DNA of 27,500 nt from Nymphaea colorata (taxonomy: Eukaryota > Streptophyta > Magnoliopsida > Nymphaeales > Nymphaeaceae). The notes below the pieces were generated by a model. That model searched no databases and was not told the origin of the DNA. It saw only the letters and a list, made by a program, of their open reading frames with translations. The position numbers and the translations under genes are program-made. Positions within the stretch are counted from its first letter, which is position 1, and every line of letters begins with the position of its first letter. Location of the stretch: contig NW_022205074.1 in assembly GCF_008831285.2 (NCBI RefSeq), forward strand, positions 1 through 27,500, given 5' to 3'. Below, piece by piece: positions 14,591 through 27,500 of the stretch.

Positions 14591-17311
14591 TCACATATCA
14601 GTACCATATGAATAGACCGACAAAACCCCTGTACGGCTTCTTCTATTTCTCGATAAAAGAAATATGGCAACATAGTTCGAATGTATATACAAAGCATCCT
14701 TTTTACACTTCTTACTACTCGATAGTGATCATAAATCTCATGATAATGCCCAAAGATCATATTGAACTTCGATGGGAACTTCTCTATTTATTGAGGCAAT
14801 GACACGTTGATCTAGTCGCCACCGTAGCCATAAAGTACTATATAAATCGATCCCTTTCTGCCATAAGCCCCAAGTGCATCGTAGGAACTACAAAAATAGG
14901 TTCTTCCCTTCCTATACTCATAATTACTATGATCAATTCTTTCATTTGGTATTTCTGGGTTACATGGATATACCTATTTGCACAAATACCTCTACGATCC
15001 CATCGTAATACATAGACCCCATAAGCATATCTTGAGTGGGTACGGAAATGGATCCCCAATGGCTGGAGACAAGAGATTCGTATGAAAAACATAAGTAAAC
15101 AGCTTCTGCTTGATTCCAAAGATAAAGTACATGAACAGCCATTTGATCTCCATCGAAGTCCGCATTGAATCCCTTACAAACCAATGATGTAAACAAATAG
15201 CTCGTCCCTCCACTAAAATAGTTGAACGCCTGTATGCCTAATCTATGCAAAGTGGTGCTCTATTAGCAATACAGGATGCCCCTGCATAACTTCTTGAAGT
15301 ATTCCCATACAATGGTTCTTTTCCCGAATTTTACTTTAGCAAGTCCTATGTTGGAAGCAAATGTTGTCTGATTAGACCACGAATTACAAAGTCTGAAAAA
15401 GCTCTATTGCTATTCTCGAGGTAATCCACATTGATGCAGTGAAAGCGAAGGGCCTACCACAATGACGGAACGACCCGAATAATCGACCCGTTACCAAGTA
15501 GAGTCTCGCGAAATCTTCCCTCTTGCCTTCAATTACATCTGAAAACGACTTGTAAACTTTATGTGACCGTCCCTCATTGGTTGTCCGCGATCCATTATCA
15601 AGAATGTATCTACAGCTTCTTGTACCAATTTCCTGACACATTACTAATTCCCCGCGTAGATCTACTTGTTGTTAATAGATCGGTAAGATATTTTCCGATA
15701 GATAACTCTCTATAAAGTTCATTAATATCTGAACTCATTGATTACCCCCATCAATCTGAATGATTGGCCTCAACTCGGAGAAGAACTGGTAATAGGGACA
15801 AACCATCCATTCTGGTTCTACATTTGTTCGAAGAAAATGCTTAGCCAATTCCATGCGTCTAACCAAAAAATCTTTTCTCCTCCCAATTTTCTATCTTCCC
15901 AGTCATTCCCGGTTGATCCTTCTCCCCAATTCCTTCCATTCCACCAATGAACGATCTAATAATCGCAAATCCAGATCGGCTAATTGTCTCTGATAGCAGT
16001 ACTCCGTAGATATTTCTCGATTTCTAAATGTATCGAAGCCTGGGTAGTAAAAAAAAGTGGGATACTGTATTCCGGGATTGGATTTCATATTCGAATGAAC
16101 CTCGTAATCGTAAGAAAGTAGGTTTTTTAGCTATGGGCCTAGCAAAAGAAAAATTGGGATAGTTCCTATAGGATCTCCCCCCCCCCTAAAAATCGGACGT
16201 GAAGGTTCCTCTCATCCGGCTTAAGTAGTATACAAATAAGGGGAACTTCCAAATTTTGCTCTAGAAAACCCCACAAGGATCTACTCCTTACTCAAGTTCC
16301 CAGTGAGGACCAACCCTCATTGATTTGATTCATTCTCCCTTTACTTCCTCAATTAGTCATTCAATTACAACATAAATGTGAATTATTGAGTAGTCTACTT
16401 CCCTTCGAATGATGAATCCCCTTAAGGAATACATTGAAACTCACAAAGGATTACTTGTCTATATATCGTTCCGTTCGATCCTTTAGGTCCCTACTTACCT
16501 CGACGATTATGCCATTTCTTCCTTGAAGCATATATGCGATGGATAGACTCCTGTAACCGTGCCATCATATTTCATTTCTAATTGCTTAACAGAATTTTTT
16601 TATAAATTTAGAATTCTAAAAGGAATCTAATGGCTAGATCCACGAAAGAACATGAAAAAAGTTTAACGAGGTACAACTAGCAATTCCCTATTACTCTCTT
16701 AGGGAGTCGACCATGGATTAATTCCTCTTTCATTTGGAGGTATTGAATACACCCACACCCAAAATTCTGAGCTTCATGTTATTCTTACCAATAGACATGT
16801 CAGACTAGAGGCATCCCAATCGGATTAAATAGGATGACAGTTTTTCATTCTGAATCTGTAAAATCGTAATTTCGATCAAATCACACATCGCAGTATACCA
16901 GGCCTTCTAATTCCTTAAGAGGTTTATCTGAAAGATTCGCGATATAACTAGGAAGACGTTTCAAATACCACACATGAGTCACCGGGCATGCTAGTTTGAT
17001 GTATCCATTTGATATCTTCGGATCCGAGAATCAACAGATTCGACTCCGCATTGTTCGCAAAATTTCGGTTCTTCTTTTTCACCCCCGATCACTCGATAAT
17101 TTCCACAAGCACAAATTCCACTTTTATAGGTCCAAAAATTCTTTCACAAAACAACCCATCTTTTCCGGTTATTGGTTTGTAATGAAAAGTATAGGGTTTT
17201 GTCACCTCTCCAACTATCTCTCCATTCGGTAGGATTTGTTGGCCCAAGCACGTATTGTTTAGGAGAAACTAATCCAATTCGAAGTTGTTGATGTTTATAC
17301 TGATCGATCAT
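14591..17311 (-). CDS. rpoC1: RNA polymerase subunit beta' (plastid), two exons, frameshifted copy
   Basis: Rpo beta' carries the catalytic metal site of the plastid-encoded polymerase. Exon 1 (16887-17311) starts [17 protein letters not shown] only 26 bases after the rpoB stop. It encodes the zinc-binding module C-A-C-G-N...F-C-E-Q-C-G (about 17037-17117, in frame) and ends GLVYCD. Exon 2 (14591-16158) starts PNFSFARP and includes [16 protein letters not shown] near 15640, the Mg-binding [12 protein letters not shown] intact at 15128-15168, and [11 protein letters not shown] near the end. I place the stop at 14591-14593 after two corrected T losses. Exon 2 is some 45 bases short of the usual 1.6 kb, one of the densest runs of deletions here. 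The group II intron excludes a grass-type plastome. Confidence 0.9.
16159..16886 (-). other. rpoC1 group II intron
   Basis: A 728-base intron starting GTGTGATTTG on the minus strand. Domain V is recognisable at about 16189-16222 (AGCCGGATGAGAGG...CGTCCGA). A run of ten C lies at 16177-16186, between domain V and the 3' splice site on the minus strand. Confidence 0.88.
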
Positions 17312-17337
17312 AGAAGAAAAATTATGATTCATTCCGA

Positions 17338-20525
<3,188 letters not shown>

Positions 20526-20797
20526 CTTTAGTTTCCCGTTTTCGAAAAAATCCCATTATTGGCTCACTCTTTACCGAACCGTACGGATACAGATCGATCT
20601 AGCAATGATGGAATGTATATTCCGTTACTGAATCACATGAAATTTTATTCAACCCCAAACACATACATATATATGTTATATGTAAATGGAATGTATGGGC
20701 GGAGGAGAAGGAGAATTTTGTACTAAAATTCGAGCAACAGATGCAAATCTAAATGACTCGATAAAACATTCATGGAAACAAGTTGGATTCTGCCACT

Positions 20798-20842
20798 GAT
20801 ACCATACCTATGGATACCATACCTATGGATACCATACCTATG
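20798..20842. repeat. three-copy 15-bp tandem repeat
   Basis: gataccatacctatg is present in three exact head-to-tail copies. Copy number at such loci usually varies within species. It is 5' of rpoB but has no evident regulatory role. Confidence 0.9.
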
Positions 20843-21610
20843 GAGTCTTATTACTTATTAGAGAATATCAAATGGTCTATTTGATCCAATTTCTTTGTAT
20901 ATCTTCTACCTTTTATCTATCAATTATGTTATGATATTATGATCAGATCTGGTTAGGTACCAGAAAATGGATTGATTCGGGATTTGATCTGTTCTATATC
21001 TACTATATCTATGTTATATAAATGATAGAGAGACAGAATAATCAGAACATTAGAAAAATCCGGGTGGCTTTTATTTAGCACTTAGCTCGTTGATTCCGTT
21101 GTTCAAAAGATAATTCACACAAAGGAGGGATCTATTTCGACCATTTCATTTGAGTTGTTAGTAGAATACAATTGCAGTACGTACGTAAGAGGAGTTGTAT
21201 CGATGAAGTAATGCGAAGCTAGCTAATCTCGCTAGCCCATACTTTATTGCAGTTACACTTGGATATATATTTCGTTCGTGCTATATCATGAATTTCTATT
21301 CCAAATGGATCATGATTGACTATAAGGTGTGTAAGCTATCTTACTGTTTGGGGTTACATAAACACATAGTTGTTATTATAATTAATTGGAATTGAATTGG
21401 ATTGATTTTCTTCTTATTACATTAAAGTAAAGCATTTGGAGATCAAAAGAACCTTTCGTAAATTCACATTCACATTCGTGAAATAGTTAATGGTTCCAAT
21501 TAAGTATTAAATGACTGTGACTGGAAATTTATTCTTTATTTTCTTTTTATTTCAATGCAATCAATAAAAGGGAAGTTTTTAGGTCTTATGTTGAGATACT
21601 ATACAATAGA

Positions 21611-21630
21611 TCTAAGAAAATCTAAGAAAA
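21611..21630. repeat. two-copy 10-bp tandem repeat
   Basis: tctaagaaaa repeated exactly twice upstream of trnC. Confidence 0.75.
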
Positions 21631-21772
21631 TGATCTCAACTAGAGGAAGAGTAAGTTGGGTAAAAGATGGATAGGATAAGGAAACAGAATTGGAAGATGC
21701 AAATCCAATAAAAACCAATGATTCAGTAACCCTCTCCAAAAGAGTATTTACGCCCATTTATTATTTCTTTTT

Positions 21773-21842
21773 GGCGGCATGGCCGAGTGGTAAGGCGGGG
21801 ACTGCAAATCCTTTCTCCCCAGTTCAAATCCGGGTGTCGCCT
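21773..21842 (+). tRNA. trnC-GCA: tRNA-Cys (GCA), one base short
   Basis: Starts GGCGGCATGGCCGAGTGG, anticodon GCA in the loop CTGCAAA, ends GTGTCGCCT. It has 70 bases, one fewer than the usual 71. The loss is in the G run before the anticodon stem (AAGGCGGGGACTGCA), where the family has one more base between the D-arm and the GGGGA stem. Stems otherwise pair, with one G-U in the acceptor. It decodes UGC and UGU. Confidence 0.94.
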
Positions 21843-22690
<848 letters not shown>

Positions 22691-22992
22691 GGGTACTACT
22701 AATTGAGTGTAATTGAGTTGAGTAATCAGCTTGTATCAATTGTTTAATTTCATAATTAGATCGTTTTATGTTTAAATAAACATATCTTCCATCTCAAAAT
22801 TCCACAGAAATTTAGTAATTAATTACCTTTCATTTTCATTTAACCTTTGGATCCGCTATCTCAATTATTCCCGCGTTCGTATTTTGAAAATCAAAGCAAC
22901 TCCCCTGATAATGATAGAAAATTGATTTTTTCTAATCAAATTGATTCCTCCAAAATATTCCATTTCATTTTGATGAACCCGTTCTTTCTTAC

Positions 22993-23036
22993 CATAACAT
23001 TAACATCATTATGGCATAACATTAACATCATTATGG
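22993..23036. repeat. two-copy 22-bp tandem repeat
   Basis: cataacattaacatcattat plus gg is repeated exactly at 22993 and 23015. A spacer duplication, probably recent. Confidence 0.88.
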
Positions 23037-23775
23037 ATATTACAATGAGGAGCAACAATCCCTATTTGATTTCTTTCCCTCTTTACTGTTCAAAGGGGGA
23101 GTCGTTCTGCTATTATGTAGAGTAGATACAACTTTATACTGTAGGCGACGAAGGCTACGCATAAGAAAAGAAGAGCGCCCGGTGATCCACATATACTTAC
23201 CTTAGACTCCTGGCATTTGATTTATGCTTTATCGCCTCACCATCAGGGTTCAAGCATGAAAAAAGGTCTACTACCCCTTTTCCAGATACGAATAACTTAC
23301 CATAGAACTCCTTGGATCGTCTAGTACAGATCATCCAATTCACAATTCTTTCTTTTTCTTCGGAATTTAATTCTAAAAAAATTACTTGCCTTTCTTTTGT
23401 ATATGCACATACTACTCCTCCACTCTTTCGCAATAGTTAAATTAATTAGTTCTACTACTTAATTTAATCAAACAAAAATCTATCCTGATTACTGATTATC
23501 ATTATGAAAGTTATTAACTTAATGAAAGATTAATGAAAGAGAAACCTATGAATTAGTACAATTCAGTTATTAACGTTAGATTCTTTCGGATTCATCAAAA
23601 TAAAAACGAATGGATGGGTGGAGCGAAGAGATGGAATGGGAGTGCTATTTGAATCTATATATATATTATATATAATATGTGATAATGAATTTATGGATTT
23701 GCATCCACATGTATGTATGTAGATTGATTTTAAATTGATCTCTATCAATTCCATATTCCATATCTTCATACAATA

Positions 23776-23821
23776 GATAGTACGGTAGAAAGGTTCATAT
23801 AGTTCTCCCCACCGTACTATC
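23776..23821 (-). terminator. 3' stem-loop of psbM transcript
   Basis: gatagtacggt (23776-23786) pairs perfectly with accgtactatc (23811-23821) around a 24-base loop. It lies about 150 bases beyond the psbM stop in its reading direction. Plastid mRNAs commonly carry such hairpins at the 3' end, where they block exonucleases. The role here is inferred from position. Confidence 0.6.
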
Positions 23822-23968
23822 TCATCTATTGGATACATACACCGAGGATTCAATCCAGTCTGCTCATTTCATTTAAGACTTGGAATTGTCATCCCTTTCT
23901 TTCATTTATTGAATCATTTTTAAAAGAACTAAACTAATAAAATTAGACTAACTCAAGTTTCATTCAAA

Positions 23969-24072
23969 TTAATCATTTTGACTGACTGTTTTTACGTAGA
24001 TGATAAGTAAAAAGCAGTAGGAACTAGAATGAACAGCGCAGTAGCAATAAATGCGAGTATATTTACTTCCAT
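23969..24072 (-). CDS. psbM: photosystem II protein M, single frameshift
   Basis: PsbM is a one-helix subunit at the photosystem II dimer interface. From the ATG at 24070-24072 it reads MEVNILAFIATALFILVPTA, then F, and then breaks. The sequence has gctttttactt where the family needs gctttttTactt (a run of six T), so the frame as written ends early after FYLSST. Restoring one T gives the normal helix end and a tail KTVSQND, with TAA at 23969-23971. The interval is 104 bases against 105. One missing base in a homopolymer is the only defect. petN is convergent on the other strand. Confidence 0.93.
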
Positions 24073-24854
24073 AATCTCATAATTTCATTTTATTTTGCTT
24101 CGCAAGAAATCGGGATCTAATCCCATAGAGATGATCAATCCTTCTCCATAATTTTGAAATTCAATGGGATTAATTAAATCCTGATAATACTGAATCGGAT
24201 TCTAATATCATGAATAACAATATCTGATCTATCAAATCAATTCATCGTCGAGAATTGAATAGTATAACATAGGAAGATCTTTTATCCATACTGAATCGAA
24301 AAATTGCATTCCTGACCCCCACCCAAGAATCCCTTTGAATTTCTCATATTTTTCTACTCTTTCGTTCCTTTCTATAACCCGCCGTCCTCATTCTTTATAG
24401 AATGATATCATATGAATGAGGTTCGACCAGTATTCCATCCGTCATAGATCCAAACAGTAGAAGTGAACTGGAAAACGAATTAAGTTCTAAGCTAAGTTTT
24501 TGTGATGACCTAATCTTCTTGAAAGACAGAGAAAAATGAAAAAAAAAGATTATTCGTTCTATTTTCTATTCTCCACCCCCAGAACAGAAAGACAGGATCT
24601 TTGATTGATCTTTTATTAGTATTCGTATCCTCCTTCCTTTCCTTAATTCAGACGTATAAATCGAGAATCCAGCGTGCAATTTGGGCGAGATAAAGAGATT
24701 GTCCCCAATTCAATTAGTAATTGAGCTTACCTTGCCCGATGATAAATGTGAAATCAGGATCCTTCCACCTGGAATTAGACACTGCTCTTTGTCTCCTCCC
24801 CTTCGCAGAAGGCGGAGAGATGAATCAATCGATTCATAGGATCCCAGGTCGGTG
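24073..24854. other. psbM-trnD spacer
   Basis: About 780 bases of noncoding DNA. Short ORFs overlapping the trnD end (24710-24913) are translations of tRNA and flank, and are not genes. Confidence 0.65.
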
Positions 24855-24928
24855 CGGGACTGACGGGGCTCGAACCCGCAGCTTCCGCCTTGACAGGGCG
24901 GTGCTCTGACCAATTGAACTACAATCCC
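24855..24928 (-). tRNA. trnD-GUC: tRNA-Asp (GUC)
   Basis: Minus strand GGGATTGTAGTTCAATTGG, anticodon GTC in the loop CTGTCAA, T-arm GGGTTCGAGCCCC, end CAGTCCCG. It is 74 bases, the family length, with all stems paired apart from a G-U. It decodes GAC and GAU. It is the last member of the trnE-trnY-trnD transcription unit. Confidence 0.97.
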
Positions 24929-25360
24929 AAGAAAATGAGGTGTACAGCTTACATTATTTATTGTTTATTTTGATTTTATATTTTGATTTTATTTCATCGA
25001 ACCATAACCGTATAGATAGATCATATAAAAAAATACGACGCCTGTAACGGATATACTGATATACATATCTACATAGATAGAAGAGAAGATGGATGGATAA
25101 ATAGCAAAGCAACCTGTGGTTATTGCCAAATTGACTGACAATCCATCTTTCAATGAAAAAGGGCTCTTTTCTTTTTCATCTTTTCATTTGATTTCTCGGA
25201 TTGGCTGAAAATAATTCAAAATAATTCATAGATCCAGATTGTTAGAAACATCAGAACATGGAGGAACAAATAGAATCAAGTTGACTCTTTATTCCTCCAT
25301 ATCATCATGTATTTTTGGAGTACGGATTGGTTATATCATCCTCAAGGATCGGTGAATTCT
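24929..25360. other. trnD-trnY spacer
   Basis: About 430 bases of noncoding AT-rich DNA. No structure was called. Confidence 0.6.
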
Positions 25361-25444
25361 TGGGCCGAGCTGGATTTGAACCAGCGTAGACATATCGCCA
25401 ACGAATTTACAGTCCGTCCCCATTAACCGCTCGGGCATCGACCC
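25361..25444 (-). tRNA. trnY-GUA: tRNA-Tyr (GUA)
   Basis: Minus strand GGGTCGATGCCCGAGCGG, anticodon GTA in CTGTAAA, long variable arm, and T-arm TGGTTCAAATCCA, ending GCTCGGCCCA. It is 84 bases, the usual length for this type II tRNA. Acceptor pairing is complete. It decodes UAC and UAU. Only about 60 bases separate it from trnE. Confidence 0.97.
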
Positions 25445-25507
25445 AGGAAGAATCAATTGTCGGTTTATTGATAATTCATGGTCAATTTTTCTTTCGTCGT
25501 ACCCTAC

Positions 25508-25580
25508 TACCCCCAGGGGAAGTCGAATCCCCGCTGCCTCCTTGAAAGAGAGATGTCCTGAACCGCTAGACGATAGGGGC
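25508..25580 (-). tRNA. trnE-UUC: tRNA-Glu (UUC)
   Basis: Minus strand GCCCCTATCGTCTAGTGG-like start, with anticodon TTC in CTTTCAA, and T-arm GGGGATTCGACTTCCCC, ending TGGGGGTA. It is 73 bases and complete. Besides translation, plastid tRNA-Glu supplies the activated glutamate that begins tetrapyrrole (chlorophyll and haem) synthesis. That is why trnE is retained even in most non-photosynthetic plastomes. Confidence 0.97.
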
Positions 25581-25611
25581 ACGCCCACCCGATCGCCATC
25601 ATACTATACTC

Positions 25612-25641
25612 ATAGTATGAGTAGTTTTTTGGAATTGTCAA
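25612..25641 (-). promoter_or_regulatory. bacterial-type (PEP) promoter of trnE-trnY-trnD
   Basis: On the minus strand a perfect -35 box TTGACA (25641-25636) is followed, after an 18-base spacer, by the -10-like TACTAT (25617-25612). Transcription would start some 20-25 bases before trnE. This agrees with the known PEP-dependent trnE operon promoter of angiosperms. The -10 region overlaps an inverted repeat (tactcata-g-tatgagta). Confidence 0.75.
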
Positions 25642-25772
25642 TGTCAATATAATGAATGCTAGGATACGAACAACCTTTCGTGCTTTTGTGATTCCGTATA
25701 CATATAATATTAATGTAAGAAAATTTCTTTATTGTTCATTCAGGAACCTTTCATTACATTATATATTTATAT

Positions 25773-25807
25773 ATTCTTATATAACAATAACAATTCTTAT
25801 ATAACAA
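25773..25807. repeat. two direct 15-bp repeats, 5 bp apart
   Basis: attcttatataacaa occurs at 25773-25787 and 25793-25807, with taaca between the copies. Confidence 0.8.
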
Positions 25808-26040
25808 AGATGAATTATATAATCTAATCATAATCAAAATAATGGAGTATAGGGGATGTCTTGCCCGACAGAAAAAGTCAAACCCATTCATTCTAATTTT
25901 CACTCATTGATTCGCGCATCATTAAGATATAATAGACATAGACTGTTATATTACTATTCATTTCATATATGTATTTATATATGTATTTAATTGAATTAAC
26001 TATTCATTGTTCCTGAATGAGCCCCCATCTGTATATGTAT

Positions 26041-26061
26041 ATTGTATATATTATATACAAT
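26041..26061. repeat. perfect AT-rich palindrome
   Basis: attgtatata and tatatacaat flank a single central t: a 10-bp inverted repeat that could extrude as a hairpin. It lies directly before a tandem repeat. Confidence 0.85.
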
Positions 26062-26065
26062 ATAT

Positions 26066-26095
26066 ACAAGATATAATTGTACAAGATATAATTGT
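26066..26095. repeat. two-copy 15-bp tandem repeat
   Basis: acaagatataattgt is present in two exact adjacent copies about 45 bases upstream of trnT. Confidence 0.88.
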
Positions 26096-26138
26096 ACAGG
26101 TATATCCAGTAGATTGGCTAAATTTGTGAATTAAACAG

Positions 26139-26210
26139 GCCCTTTTAACTCAGCGGTAGAGTAACGCCATGGTAAGGCGTAAGTCATCGGTTCAAATCCG
26201 ATAAAGGGCT
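26139..26210 (+). tRNA. trnT-GGU: tRNA-Thr (GGU)
   Basis: GCCCTTTTAACTCAGCGG, anticodon GGT in the loop ATGGTAA, T-arm CGGTTCAAATCCG, end AAAGGGCT. It is 72 bases, the family length, with a fully paired acceptor stem. It decodes ACC and ACU. It is the last gene of the window; psbD should follow to the right. Confidence 0.97.
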
Positions 26211-26359
26211 TTTCCATGAAGCTGCAATGGTCATTTTTCCGCATCCGGTAGAGATGGTATAAAAAGGGAACTGCCTGGCAAAGTTATAATGAGTTATGGG
26301 GTTGAACACTTGTTCATTCATTATGATAATAGGATGTCCCGCATTAGGAAGACTACTAT

Positions 26360-26399
26360 GTTACTAAGGGATATACTCTGTTACTAAGGGATATACTCT
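26360..26399. repeat. two-copy 20-bp tandem repeat
   Basis: gttactaagggatatactct is repeated exactly at 26360 and 26380. Confidence 0.9.
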
Positions 26400-27223
26400 C
26401 GTTATTCATATTTTTTTGTCTTGGGACATAGATATTCTAGATACCCAAGTAGCAATTACCAAAGTATTCATACTTCTCTCTTGTTCCAATCAGGATCAAA
26501 TCCAGCGGAAAAATGATAAATGGAGAAAAAAAGTAAGTGGACCTGACCCATTGAATCATGACTATATCAGCTATTCTGATACTAAGACTGATAGCAAGAT
26601 TCGATATAAATGAAATTGTGCAAGCAGATCCGTAATTTCCTTGGACCACGCAAGATATTGTGGGTCGATTGAATCTTCTTCCTCCTCCTGGGTGCCCCAT
26701 AGGAATATCCATAGGAATAAATCGCTATTTATTTTCTCTTCTCCACCGAAACCGTTCATTCTGAGTTACAAGAGCAATCTATTTTTCAATATCTTTGACT
26801 GATTCTAGAAAAAAAAAAGACTAGGTTATGTCTATATAGGATTTATATACAGATATCTGATCATGAACTCACGCAGCACCATTCCCTACTGATGCATCCG
26901 ATATTTTGGTTCCGCCAATGGCGAATAAATCCGAATCATGAAAAGGAACGTTTATTTCTAGTTTCCTATAGCGGACAAAAAAGAAAAAGTTATATCCTTT
27001 TTTCTACCGGTTAATTAACTTAAATAGGAAAGAGGAGACAAAGTTTCTTTTTTTTGCTTCAACCCATGAAAACATATACTCTGGGTGAAAAGAAATACTC
27101 TGGAATTTGAGATTCATCCGAGGGAGAAAAAACAATAAAAAAATGAAACAGTAACAAAAAATACTATTACTATTAATATAACTACAACTACTTTATTCGA
27201 TTATAACTAGATTATTTATAAAC

Positions 27224-27270
27224 AGTAGTATAGATCAGTAGTATAGATCATACTATTAGTAGTATAGATC
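27224..27270. repeat. three-copy 13-bp direct repeat
   Basis: agtagtatagatc occurs at 27224, 27237 and 27258; the first two are adjacent and the third is 8 bases further on. The surroundings are rich in related ATAGTAT motifs. Confidence 0.85.
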
Positions 27271-27500
27271 ATATTATAGTAATATAGTATACAGTATACA
27301 CAGAAATAGAAATTAGGAGAATCTATTAATTGCACAGATATACACAGAAATTGCGAGAATCCATAACATAAATAGTTGATCTTTTCTTAATATCACCACT
27401 CAGATCCAACAATCAAATCAGTTGATGGAAGGGAGGGGAGATAGATCTGGGAAGCAAGTGGTAGGGAAAGAAGGGATCGGTTGCTCCTTGTCAGTTATTT

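Larger units (their letters stand above)
20526..21772. other. rpoB-trnC spacer
   Basis: About 1.25 kb of AT-rich noncoding DNA. In most angiosperms this spacer is of similar length. It holds a three-copy 15-bp repeat (20798-20842) and a short duplication (21611-21630). The nuclear-type promoter of rpoB normally lies near 20,600-20,900, but I could not pick out a site with confidence. Confidence 0.65.
22691..23968. other. petN-psbM spacer
   Basis: About 1.28 kb of spacer between convergent genes. It contains a 22-bp tandem duplication (22993-23036) and a strong hairpin (23776-23821) beyond the psbM stop. ORFs at 22847-23125, 23197-23433 and 23563-23853 show no family features, and the last one spans the hairpin, so none is called. 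Confidence 0.65.
25581..26138. other. trnE-trnT spacer
   Basis: About 560 bases, very AT-rich, between divergently placed trnE and trnT. It holds the trnE promoter, an imperfectly spaced 15-bp duplication (25773-25807), a perfect palindrome (26041-26061) and a 15-bp tandem repeat (26066-26095). No ORF is seen. Confidence 0.65.
26211..27500. other. trnT-psbD spacer (partial)
   Basis: About 1.29 kb without a gene. It carries a 20-bp tandem duplication (26360-26399) and a three-copy 13-bp repeat (27224-27270). ORFs at 26416-26759 are unsupported. I did not find the light-responsive psbD promoter elements, which would lie nearer psbD, outside the window. Confidence 0.65.

Noticed and set aside
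14551-14802. 83-codon plus-strand ORF
   Set aside because: Antisense to the 3' end of rpoC1.
23563-23853. 96-codon minus-strand ORF in the petN-psbM spacer
   Set aside because: It runs through the psbM 3' hairpin and a low-complexity AT tract; its residues resemble no plastid protein I know.
26437-26759. Overlapping minus-strand ORFs of 91 and 62 codons after trnT
   Set aside because: Chance ORFs in the trnT-psbD spacer with no recognisable domain.

Overview
The window is a piece of a land-plant chloroplast genome, almost certainly an angiosperm: part of the large single-copy region from the rps16-trnQ spacer to the trnT-psbD spacer. The order reads trnQ(-), psbK, psbI, trnS-GCU(-), split trnG-UCC, trnR-UCU, atpA-atpF-atpH-atpI-rps2-rpoC2-rpoC1-rpoB (all minus), trnC-GCA, petN, psbM(-), trnD/trnY/trnE (minus), trnT-GGU. 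This is the ancestral angiosperm order. It excludes the rearranged grass plastome, which also lacks the rpoC1 intron seen here, and it excludes most Asteraceae, where trnS-GCU is not next to trnG-UCC. I cannot name a family with confidence.

Layout. 1-3700: trnQ, the small photosystem II genes psbK and psbI, then trnS, trnG (group II intron) and trnR. 3769-10247: four chloroplast ATP synthase genes (atpA of CF1; atpF, atpH, atpI of CFo) followed by ribosomal protein rps2. 10444-20525: rpoC2, rpoC1 and rpoB, the large subunits of the plastid-encoded RNA polymerase. 21773-26210: trnC, petN (cytochrome b6f), psbM (photosystem II), the trnE-trnY-trnD cluster and trnT. The spacers are AT-rich with short direct duplications and hairpins.

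The remarkable property is not a new system. Most long genes are at nearly full length and keep family residues end to end, but are broken by many one-base indels. Almost all that I could align by eye are deletions, often one base lost from a run of identical bases. They hit psbK, psbI, atpA, atpF exon 1, rps2, rpoC2, rpoC1, rpoB and psbM, and even conserved positions of trnS, trnG, trnR and trnC. In contrast atpF exon 2, atpH, atpI, petN, trnQ, trnD, trnY, trnE and trnT look perfect. With so few nonsense substitutions and no large gaps, deletion-type sequencing or assembly error is the simplest reading. A plastid-derived copy in the mitochondrial or nuclear genome, or a decaying plastome, are alternatives. 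I found no undescribed genetic system.
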